Under the pieces are notes generated by a model. That model was not told the DNA's origin, did no database searches, and saw only the letters and a list, made by a program, of their open reading frames with translations. A stretch of 8,181 nucleotides of DNA. Source: Methanosarcinales archaeon (GTDB lineage: Archaea > Halobacteriota > Syntropharchaeia > Alkanophagales > Methanospirareceae). The position numbers and the translations under genes are program-made. Location of the stretch: the NCBI GenBank assembly GCA_030621945.1, contig JAUXGS010000033.1:1-8181 (forward strand). Direction: 5' to 3'. Of the stretch, positions 1-5,804 are shown in pieces (the first letter of the stretch is position 1; each line of letters opens with the position of its first letter).

Positions 1-832
1 TCGCGGGGATGTGTAAAACCGTATTGGTTGAGCCGCCCATCGCCATATCCACTTGAATAGCGTTTTCAAAAGCATTCTTTGTCATTATGTCACGTGGCTT
101 ACAGTCCTCCTTAACTAACGCCACGATTCGTTTACCGGTCTCGTACGCTTGTTCTCTCTTTACCGGATCAATTGCCAACGTGGTTGCACATTGTGTGACT
201 GACATGCCTAACACCTCGGTAACGGTTGCCATAGTATTTGCAGTGAAAAGACCAACACAGGAACCCGCACCGCAAGTCATGGCAGGCAGGAATTGTTCGG
301 CTTCTTCTGCGGTCATCTTACCACCTTTCACCTGGCCAACAAGACCAAATCCCTCAATCGGGTGGTGTTTCGTCCCATCTACGACGTTTGCTTTCATTGG
401 GCCTCCGGTGAGCATAATCGCAGGTAAATTCAGACGTCCGGCAGCCATTAACATGCCCGGAGTAATTTTATCACAGTTGGTTACGCCAACCCAGCCGTCC
501 AACGAATGCGATAAGGTCATGATTTCTATATTATCTGCAATATGCTCACGGCTTGGCAGGCTAAGTCGCATCTCCACAAACATCGCAACACCGTCACACA
601 CACCAGGAACGCCCCATTCTAAGGGCACGCCGCCAGCGTCTCTAATCCCTCGTTTTACTTCCCGGGTTAAGTCATTCAGCAGAATATGACCCGGAATAAT
701 ATTGTTATAGCTATTTGCAACGCCGATAAACGGCTTGTCCAGGTCAAAATCTTCTGCTTTTAGGCCTGCGGACATTAACAACGCCCGGTGCGGTAACGTC
801 TCAATACCTCTCTTTAATACGTCTGATCGCAT
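1..832 (-). CDS. ilvD: Dihydroxy-acid dehydratase, N-terminal half (cut by window edge)
   Basis: IlvD dehydrates 2,3-dihydroxy-3-methyl-carboxylates to 2-oxo acids, the penultimate step of valine and isoleucine synthesis, using an Fe-S cluster and Mg2+ in the cytoplasm. The frame is open from ATG 832 to the left edge and gives 277 residues, about half of the usual 550 or so. Landmarks in order are IIPGH (45-49), GVCDGVAM (77-84), SLPSRE (91-96), NCDKITPGMLMAA (119-131), GGPMKA (143-148), TCGAGSCVGLFTANT (186-200) and GGSTNTVLH (266-274). By family knowledge C120 and C192 are cluster ligands, D121 binds Mg2+, and K122 is the usually carbamylated lysine. The glycine in PGH replaces the third cysteine of 2Fe-2S enzymes, so I infer the oxygen-sensitive 4Fe-4S type. 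The usual GHxGM after CDGxAM reads FVEM here, one residue shorter. A TATA-like box at 868-875 suggests its own promoter. The C-terminal half lies outside the window. Confidence 0.94.
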   Translation of the reverse strand, partial: MRSDVLKRGIETLPHRALLMSAGLKAEDFDLDKPFIGVANSYNNIIPGHILLNDLTREVKRGIRDAGGVPLEWGVPGVCDGVAMFVEMRLSLPSREHIADNIEIMTLSHSLDGWVGVTNCDKITPGMLMAAGRLNLPAIMLTGGPMKANVVDGTKHHPIEGFGLVGQVKGGKMTAEEAEQFLPAMTCGAGSCVGLFTANTMATVTEVLGMSVTQCATTLAIDPVKREQAYETGKRIVALVKEDCKPRDIMTKNAFENAIQVDMAMGGSTNTVLHIPA

Positions 833-865
833 TGTCAGTCATCCCCAAGCTTAAAAAGTAACTGC

Positions 866-882
866 TAATATAAATATTTCGG
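866..882 (-). promoter_or_regulatory. TATA-like box upstream of ilvD
   Basis: On the minus strand the sequence reads AAATATTTATATTA, with the core TTTATATT at 875-868, about 40 bases before the ilvD ATG. Archaeal transcription starts about 25 bases after the box, which would leave a leader of some 14 bases containing the weak ribosome site GGGGATGA. It lies in the 64-base gap between tRNA-Arg and ilvD, so ilvD need not depend on tRNA readthrough. Assigned from position and composition only. Confidence 0.45.
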
Positions 883-896
883 CGGTCTTATAAAAA

Positions 897-971
897 CGGA
901 CCCGGCGGGATTCGAACCCGCGATCCCCGGCTTAGAAGGCCGGTGCTTTATCCTAGCTAAGCCACGGGCCC
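897..971 (-). tRNA. tRNA-Arg, anticodon TCT
   Basis: The minus strand folds into a complete cloverleaf. The acceptor stem is GGGCCCG with CGGGTCC (one G-U pair). The D stem is GCTT/AAGC around a 10-base loop with GG. The anticodon stem is CCGGC/GCCGG with loop CTTCTAA, so the anticodon is TCT, reading AGA and AGG. The variable loop has 5 bases, and the T stem is GCGGG/CCCGC with loop TTCGAAT. The discriminator is G at 897, acceptable for tRNA-Arg. CCA is not encoded, as is usual in archaea, and no intron is present. A run of five T follows directly on the minus strand (896-892) and probably ends the transcript. The gene is divergent from mutS and lies upstream of ilvD on the same strand. Confidence 0.97.
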
Positions 972-1000
972 ACTCACATCTTCTCTTTTTCGCACTTTTC

Positions 1001-1017
1001 GCTATAACCTATATGCA
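1001..1017. promoter_or_regulatory. AT-rich promoter region shared by tRNA-Arg and mutS
   Basis: The 115-base gap between the divergent tRNA and mutS has one TATA-like stretch, GCTATAACCTATATGC. Read on minus, CATATAGG lies about 37-44 bases upstream of the tRNA 5' end, which fits a start some 16 bases before the mature tRNA. Read on plus, TATATGC lies about 70 bases before the mutS start and would give a leader of about 45 bases. A single region could serve back-to-back promoters. Position-based inference; no BRE element is clear. Confidence 0.35.
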
Positions 1018-1071
1018 ACTACAACTAAAAGAGAAGTTTTATCAGAAGAAAAAGGTGAATCTAAAAATAGA

Positions 1072-1078
1072 GAGGTGA
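1072..1078 (+). promoter_or_regulatory. mutS ribosome binding site deciding the start
   Basis: GAGGTGA is complementary to the archaeal 16S rRNA tail. It lies 8 bases before ATG 1087 and 2 bases before ATG 1081, and it contains the upstream GTG at 1075. This favours 1087 as the start of mutS. Confidence 0.7.
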
Positions 1079-1086
1079 AAATGCCA

Positions 1087-3657
1087 ATGCCAGAGATAAC
1101 TCCAATGATGCAGCAGTATTACAAAATAAAAGAGAAATACCGCGATGCCATTGTACTCTTTCGTGTTGGTGACTTTTATGAAACTTTCGGTGAGGATGCA
1201 AAAGTGGCATCTAAAGAGCTGAACATTGCGTTAACCGCTACGGGTAGGGGCAAAGGAGCAGCAAAGAAAATTCCAATGGCTGGCGTGCCGTTCCATGCTG
1301 TCACACCGTACATCAAACAGTTGATAAAGAAGGGCTATAAGGTAGCTATCTGTGAACAAATAGAGAATGAAGAAAGCAAGGAAATAGAAAGGCGAGAGGT
1401 AGTGCGGCTTATTACGCCCGGTACGATAATCGAAGATTCGTTTCTCGAAGAGCGGGTCAGCAATTATCTGATGTGCGTAAATCTCATGGATGGCAAGGTG
1501 GGCATTGCAATCGTTGACGTTTCAACCGGTGAGTTCTCAGTGACCGAATTGGAAGATGACAAAACGCATGCTTCGCTGTTAAACGAAGTTGAACGGGTAA
1601 AGCCCGCGGAAATAATACTGCCCGAATCGCTTGAACTTGAGCTTGAGCGGGATACCTGCACCATTTCACGCTATGACGATTACTATTTTGATTATAAAAC
1701 TGCTTATACCACGCTGCTAAACCATTTTGGCGTTATCTCGCTTGATGGTTTTGGATGCGGTGAGCTTAAAGCAGGAATAACCGCAGCGGGTGCTGTGATC
1801 TCTTATCTCAGGGATACACAGAAGAAAGTGCTATCTCACATCAAACCGCTTAAGACGTTCTTCGTTTCCGATTACATGGTCTTAGACAGCGTTACCGTAC
1901 GAAACCTCGAGCTATTCAATAATATACGGGATGGAACACCGAGAGGGACGCTTATTAGTGTGCTGGACAAAACACTTACAGGCATGGGTTCACGACTTCT
2001 AAAAAAGAATTTGCAATTCCCGTTGCTCGACGTTCACGAGATAAAGAGGCGGGAAGAGGCGGTAAAAGAGTTTCATGCTGATATACTACTACGGGAATCG
2101 TTAAAAGCAGTCTTCAGAGAGACCTATGACATAGAGCGGATAATAAGCAGGGTGTCGTATGGAAATGCGAACGCTCGTGACTTGATCTCGTTAAAGCGGT
2201 CTTTACTGCAGATAGATGAATTACGAGCGATTTTAAAGAAATGCCGTGCAGAAAAGATAAAAAACGCGCTCAGAGCGTTGAAGTCGAACACCTTCTCAGA
2301 GATTGTGGATTTGGTAGACCGAAGCATATTAGAAGAGCCTCCGATAACAGTAAGGGATGGAGGGTTGATAAAGAAAGGATTTAATGCTGAACTGGACGAG
2401 TTGAGAACGATAAAGCATGAAGGTAGGAAATGGTTAGCGGAATTCGAGGAGAATGAAAAAGCCCGTACCGGAATAAAATCGCTCAAAGTGGGTTATAACA
2501 AGGTTTTTGGCTATTACGTCGAAGTGAGAAAGACGTGGATAGAGCAGGTGCCGGCTTCGTACATAAGGAAACAGACGCTTACAGGGGCGGAGCGCTATAT
2601 AACGGATGAGTTGAAGGCTTACGAGGCGAAGGCACTAAGTGCTGAAGAACGGATAAAGGAACTGGAGTATGAGTTATTCGAACAGATAAGGAAGGAAGTT
2701 GCGAAACGTGCGAAGGAGATTCAAGATGCCGCAAATTCGATTGCTGAATTGGATATGCTTCTGGCGTTCGCAGACGTTGCGGCAGAAAGAGGATATTGCT
2801 GCCCGGAAGTGTATGAAGGTGACGAAATTGTTATAACGGCCGGGAGACACCCGGTCGTGGAGAAAGAGGTAAAGGAAGGATTCGTGCCGAATGACATCCG
2901 AATTGGCACGAATAACCGATTGATGATTATCACGGGACCTAATATGAGTGGAAAGTCCACGTTCATGCGTCAGGTTGCTTTAAACGTGTTGATGGCGCAG
3001 CTCGGCTCTTTCGTGCCTGCAAAGGAGGCGAAGATCTGTGTTACAGACCGGATTTTTACGCGGGTTGGCGCTTACGACGATCTATCCATGGGTCAGAGTT
3101 CATTCATGGTAGAGATGAGCGAAACTGCGAATATATTGAATAATGCGACTGAACGAAGCCTGATAATTCTTGATGAAATCGGAAGAGGCACCAGCACACT
3201 GGATGGCGTAAGTATAGCATGGTCTGTAGGTGAATATGTTAATGAGCGAATAAGAGCGAAAACGTTGTTCGCAACACACTTTTACGAACTCACGGAGCTC
3301 GCAGATGTGCTTGATAGTGTAAAATGCTACAATGTATCAATAAAAGAAGTTGCAGATGAGATATTTTTTATACGGAAGGTTGTGGAGGGCAGAGGTTCAA
3401 AGAGCTATGGGATACAGGTGGCGAAACTCGCGGGATTGCCTGAAGAGGTGATAGAATCCGCAAAAACCGTTTTGAAGCGGATGGAACGCGAGATAGAAAT
3501 AGAACGCGGTGACAAAGAGAGCGGCGAGAAGAAAGTGGTCGTGAAAACGGAAGTACGGGAGCACCCACTGATAGAGGAGTTGAAGACATTAAATGTGGAG
3601 CAGATTTCACCAATAGAGGCGTTGAATTTGTTGTACGAGATGAAGAAGAAGTTATGA
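1087..3657 (+). CDS. mutS: DNA mismatch repair protein MutS (bacterial-type MutS1)
   Basis: MutS binds mismatches and small loops in DNA as a dimer and signals repair through ATP. All family landmarks are present. Numbered from ATG 1087, the mismatch-reading Phe-X-Glu in GDFYETF is F30/E32; Walker A GPNMSGKST is 617-625; Walker B LIILDEIGRGTST has D696 and E697; the H-loop ATHFYELT has H731. The connector, lever and clamp regions lie between about 120 and 560. It ends with a typical ISPIEALNLLYEMKKKL tail and lacks the extra tetramerisation segment of E. coli MutS. At 856 residues it is full length. I chose ATG 1087 because GAGGTGA at 1072-1078 then sits 8 bases upstream. ATG 1081 is too close, and GTG 1075 lies inside that ribosome site. 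The stop is TGA. The 3' end faces the methyltransferase-like gene with 22 bases between the stops. No mutL is in the window. Most archaea lack MutS1, so ancient transfer from bacteria is likely. Confidence 0.97.
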   Translation: MPEITPMMQQYYKIKEKYRDAIVLFRVGDFYETFGEDAKVASKELNIALTATGRGKGAAKKIPMAGVPFHAVTPYIKQLIKKGYKVAICEQIENEESKEIERREVVRLITPGTIIEDSFLEERVSNYLMCVNLMDGKVGIAIVDVSTGEFSVTELEDDKTHASLLNEVERVKPAEIILPESLELELERDTCTISRYDDYYFDYKTAYTTLLNHFGVISLDGFGCGELKAGITAAGAVISYLRDTQKKVLSHIKPLKTFFVSDYMVLDSVTVRNLELFNNIRDGTPRGTLISVLDKTLTGMGSRLLKKNLQFPLLDVHEIKRREEAVKEFHADILLRESLKAVFRETYDIERIISRVSYGNANARDLISLKRSLLQIDELRAILKKCRAEKIKNALRALKSNTFSEIVDLVDRSILEEPPITVRDGGLIKKGFNAELDELRTIKHEGRKWLAEFEENEKARTGIKSLKVGYNKVFGYYVEVRKTWIEQVPASYIRKQTLTGAERYITDELKAYEAKALSAEERIKELEYELFEQIRKEVAKRAKEIQDAANSIAELDMLLAFADVAAERGYCCPEVYEGDEIVITAGRHPVVEKEVKEGFVPNDIRIGTNNRLMIITGPNMSGKSTFMRQVALNVLMAQLGSFVPAKEAKICVTDRIFTRVGAYDDLSMGQSSFMVEMSETANILNNATERSLIILDEIGRGTSTLDGVSIAWSVGEYVNERIRAKTLFATHFYELTELADVLDSVKCYNVSIKEVADEIFFIRKVVEGRGSKSYGIQVAKLAGLPEEVIESAKTVLKRMEREIEIERGDKESGEKKVVVKTEVREHPLIEELKTLNVEQISPIEALNLLYEMKKKL

Positions 3658-3679
3658 GTATCCCAGTGATAGATTATCA

Positions 3680-4156
3680 TTATAATTTCCATATTTTTGG
3701 AAATACTGCATTTACTCTCTTTTTATATTCTAAATATTCTTTACCAAACTTTTTTTCTAGATATTGTTCTTCCACAATTATTAAGATCTTAAATACAATA
3801 TACATGAAAATAGGAATTGAAATTCCTAAAATCGATCCGAAAATTAAAATTATTCCCGGAACGATAAATACAATCCATGATGCATAAATTGGATGTCTAA
3901 TAAACGAATAGATCCCTTTTGTACATAGTTTCCCCTCATTAAAGTATTTATCAATTGTAAATGCAGGAATCAATAAGATAATGATTCCTATAATAATAAA
4001 GGATGCCCCCAATATTATATCTACATATTTAGACATTATTACAAATGTAAGCGAAGGAAGATAAACATAATGCACGATAAGGATTATGACGGAATAAATA
4101 ATCGATATAACTGCAAATTTAGGTCCGATTCCCCATTTTGTCATTTCTGTCTCCAT
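3680..4156 (-). CDS. Isoprenylcysteine carboxyl methyltransferase-like integral membrane protein
   Basis: A 158-residue membrane protein that resembles the ICMT/PEMT-type membrane methyltransferases, which use S-adenosylmethionine to methylate prenylated cysteines or lipid headgroups. Hydrophobic segments lie near 12-33, 45-66, 92-123 (probably a hairpin of two) and part of 118-130. The family pattern is clear in the C-terminal half: KGIYSFIRHPIY (80-91, with R87-H88-P89 and Y91), then EEQYLEKKFGKEYLEYKKRV (129-148), then P153. In the family these residues form the SAM pocket at the membrane face. ATG 4156 has a strong site, GAGGTGAT at 4170-4163, six bases upstream. The stop is TAA. GC content is about 28%, far below mutS, which suggests later acquisition. 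It lies 50 bases downstream of the cysteine-rich membrane gene on the same strand, so co-transcription is possible. The true substrate cannot be told from sequence; archaeal lipids and prenylated proteins are both conceivable. Confidence 0.78.
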   Translation of the reverse strand: METEMTKWGIGPKFAVISIIYSVIILIVHYVYLPSLTFVIMSKYVDIILGASFIIIGIIILLIPAFTIDKYFNEGKLCTKGIYSFIRHPIYASWIVFIVPGIILIFGSILGISIPIFMYIVFKILIIVEEQYLEKKFGKEYLEYKKRVNAVFPKIWKL

Positions 4157-4206
4157 GATTGAATCACCTCTCGTGTTTCAAATCAAATTGGGATATTTTT
4201 ATTACC

Positions 4207-4632
4207 CTATATCGGGCATTTCTCATTCTTACATCCTATACAAACAAATGAGTTGATCTCCACAAGCGCTATGAAATATAATAACCAGAAGATAACTAAA
4301 AAGATTTTGTTTTCCCACAGCCAAAACAGAGGGAATAAGAGCAGAGCTGTTAAAGGTACTGCTACGCCTAAAATATTCTACACAGTATAATTGCTCTGTT
4401 TTCTTGGTAGCAACAATTTTGATAACTTACTTGGAAAAATATGCCCACACGAATCTAACCTGCAAGCACACTTTGAACAAAAAAAATAAAATATTATCGA
4501 TGGAGAAATAAGAATGATAGCAACATACAGCAACCCCATCAGTAAGGACTCGCTCAATATAGCTAATAGTGCAATTATGATCGAAAAAAATATCAGAGAT
4601 AGGCTAAAAACACCATGAAATCTGTTGTTCAT
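4207..4632 (-). CDS. Small cysteine-rich membrane protein interrupted by in-frame TAG (pseudogene or readthrough)
   Basis: I do not recognise this family by name. From ATG 4632 the frame runs 84 codons to a TAG (4380-4378), then stays open in the same frame for 56 codons to a second TAG (4209-4207). The first part has two hydrophobic segments (about 8-26 and 31-51) and then CSKCACRLDSC (cysteines 52, 55, 57, 62). The part after the TAG repeats the plan: two hydrophobic segments (about 87-106 and 110-124), then CIGCKNEKC (131, 134, 139). This symmetry and the preserved frame argue that the whole is one four-helix protein of about 141 codons with two cysteine clusters able to bind metal. A TTG at 4656 could extend it, but GAGGGGGAT at 4646-4638 lies 5 bases before ATG 4632 and overlaps that extension. 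Either a nonsense mutation has broken the gene or TAG is decoded, for example as pyrrolysine. AT-rich like its neighbour, with which it may form a transcript. Confidence 0.62.
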
Positions 4633-4673
4633 TTTCAATCCCCCTCTTTTTAGCAATTTTGCCTAACGGTGAA

Positions 4674-4695
4674 TAACCGAACCCAACTTTGGTTA
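4674..4695. promoter_or_regulatory. Inverted repeat between the cysteine-rich gene and modE-like gene, possible operator
   Basis: Half-sites TAACCGAA and TTTGGTTA flank a 6-base spacer (CCCAAC) and match at 7 of 8 positions as inverted repeats. The site lies 42 bases upstream of ATG 4632 on minus and 135 bases upstream of the modE-like ATG on plus. The 8-6-8 spacing suits a dimeric winged-helix protein, and E. coli ModE sites have a similar layout, although the bases differ. Assignment to the adjacent regulator is inference. Confidence 0.35.
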
Positions 4696-4790
4696 CCCCT
4701 AACTCTAAGCAAACCATACTTTTCCCTCCTTTCACTCCCCTTTTGCAAAGTAAGAAGAGCATCTACGTTTGAGCGTATTCTTGATAATAA

Positions 4791-4802
4791 GCTATTTAAC
4801 AT
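4791..4802 (+). promoter_or_regulatory. TATA-like box before the modE-like gene
   Basis: GCTATTTAACAT is centred about 34 bases before ATG 4830. With the usual archaeal 25-base distance, transcription would begin within about 10 bases of the start codon, giving a nearly leaderless message. That agrees with the absence of any ribosome binding site in front of this gene. Confidence 0.4.
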
Positions 4803-4829
4803 GTCGGGACTTTCTTTTATCATTCTAAC

Positions 4830-5393
4830 ATGCACGCACCCAGAAGAAAATACGAATCGAAGTACAAGCCCTGGATAGAGCATCAAGGGCAGGCGATCCT
4901 GGGTGAAGGTCGGGCAAAACTGCTCCGGGAGATTCAAGAATTGGCATCCATTCGGAGGGCGGCAGAAAAGCTTTCTATTCCTTATCGGTCTGCATGGGAA
5001 CATATACGGAAGATAGAGGAAGCAATAGGCACTCCTGTGGTGAAGACGTATCGGGGCGGTGCAAAGGGCGGCGGTGGTGCCGGACTGACGGAAGAAGGCG
5101 AGCGCGTTTTGCATGAATATGAACGATATGAACGCTATTTAGCGGGTTTATCGGCAGATGAGGAATTTTGGGAGGCATTGTATATGAAGATAAGCGCACG
5201 GAATAAACTTAAAGGTGTGGTGAAAGGGATAGAGAAAGGAGAAGTTGCTGCTTCTGTACGAATTGAGATCGCAACGCCAACGGTTATCACTGCGTTGATA
5301 ACAAAGGATGCCGTAGATGATCTTGAGTTGAAAATCGGCGATGATGTAGAAGCAGTGATAAAAGCGACAGAGGTAATGGTGTCCAAAGAGTGA
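4830..5393 (+). CDS. ModE-like molybdate/tungstate-responsive transcriptional regulator with one Mop domain
   Basis: A 187-residue protein with the two-domain plan of ModE, which binds DNA when oxyanion is bound and controls molybdate or tungstate uptake and enzymes. Residues about 22-105 form the ModE-type winged helix: GEGRAKLLREI (25-35), a helix-turn-helix with IRRAAEKLSIPYRSAW (41-56), HIRKIEEAIGTPVV (58-71), then the glycine-rich wing RGGAKGGGGAGLTEEG (75-90). Residues 122-184 form one Mop/TOBE oxyanion-binding domain, starting SARNKLKG (122-129) and continuing through ITKDAVDDLELKIGDDVEAVIKA. E. coli ModE has two Mop domains in 262 residues, so this is the shorter one-Mop form. ATG 4830 is the first ATG after an in-frame TAA at 4797; no ribosome site precedes it. 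The stop is TGA, 13 bases from that of convergent xseB. No molybdate transport or molybdoenzyme gene is in the window, so its targets are unknown. The choice between molybdate and tungstate cannot be made. Confidence 0.88.
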   Translation: MHAPRRKYESKYKPWIEHQGQAILGEGRAKLLREIQELASIRRAAEKLSIPYRSAWEHIRKIEEAIGTPVVKTYRGGAKGGGGAGLTEEGERVLHEYERYERYLAGLSADEEFWEALYMKISARNKLKGVVKGIEKGEVAASVRIEIATPTVITALITKDAVDDLELKIGDDVEAVIKATEVMVSKE

Positions 5394-5412
5394 AGTAATA
5401 ACGTACTTACTC
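5388..5412. terminator. Hairpin spanning the stop codons of convergent modE-like gene and xseB
   Basis: GAGT-(G)-AAGTA pairs with TACTTACTC across a 6-base loop (ATAACG): nine base pairs with one bulged G at 5392. The stem includes the TGA of the modE-like gene (5391-5393) and the TAA of xseB (5409-5407), so the same structure could form in both transcripts. No long T run follows on either strand, so a role in termination or 3' end protection is inference. Confidence 0.35.
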
Positions 5413-5643
5413 CTTCACCTCGAAGCCCTCAACACTGAGTGCTCCACCTTCCTTCTCCATCAGCTTCTCCACTTTATATTCCGCCTCGTCTAACTTCTTA
5501 TTGCAAATTTTGCACAACTCCATACCCTCCTGGAACATCTTCAGTGAATCTTCCAACGAAAGGTTGCCCTCTCCCAACGTTTCTACTATCTCCTCTAACC
5601 GCTTCATCGCGTCTTCAAACGTTATTTCTTCCCCTTCTTTCAT
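5407..5643 (-). CDS. xseB: Exodeoxyribonuclease VII small subunit
   Basis: XseB is the small subunit of exonuclease VII, which degrades single-stranded DNA to oligonucleotides in both directions; several copies assemble on each XseA large subunit. The 78 residues match the usual 70-80. The family pattern is intact: ITFEDAMKRLEEIVETLGEG (7-26), LSLEDSLKMFQEGMEL (28-43), CNKKLDEAEYKVEKL (47-61). It is almost wholly helical, as expected for the paired-helix fold, with an acidic tail. ATG 5643 has GAGGT about 8 bases upstream. The stop is TAA. It is convergent with the modE-like gene. xseA, usually adjacent, is absent from the window: upstream lie 161 non-coding bases and then ndk. Either xseA is elsewhere or this subunit is an orphan. 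Exonuclease VII is bacterial in origin but known in some methanogens. Confidence 0.92.
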   Translation of the reverse strand: MKEGEEITFEDAMKRLEEIVETLGEGNLSLEDSLKMFQEGMELCKICNKKLDEAEYKVEKLMEKEGGALSVEGFEVKE

Positions 5644-5712
5644 TTTACCTTACCTCACTCGTCCCACCCTCAATGAACTTTATTTGAAAAAGATAGCTTG
5701 ATCAAAATAGGT

Positions 5713-5728
5713 TATACTTCAAAGTATA
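5713..5728. repeat. Perfect palindrome upstream of xseB
   Basis: TATACTT and AAGTATA are perfect 7-base inverted repeats around a CA spacer. On minus the site lies 69 bases upstream of the xseB ATG and could overlap its TATA box (AAGTATAACC, 5719-5710), so a bound protein would block that promoter. It also lies about 80 bases after the ndk stop on the same strand. Base content is AT-rich, so chance is possible. Confidence 0.35.
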
Positions 5729-5804
5729 GATCAGTAAAAGTTTTTTGATTCCTGAACAAAGTTGGAGGGGGGTAAAAGCAAACGTATTTATGTAAAACCA
5801 CCCT

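Noticed and set aside
87..689. A 200-codon plus-strand open frame at the left end
   Set aside because: It lies antisense to ilvD, whose protein matches a known family throughout; the plus-strand product has no family pattern.
4633..4656. An upstream TTG start at 4656 for the cysteine-rich membrane protein
   Set aside because: The extra eight codons are the ribosome binding site itself (GAGGGGGAT), which is well placed for ATG 4632.
4650..5114. A 154-codon minus-strand open frame opposite the modE-like gene
   Set aside because: Low-complexity composition without domain pattern; the opposite strand encodes a clear ModE-type protein. It also crosses the upstream region of the cysteine-rich gene.
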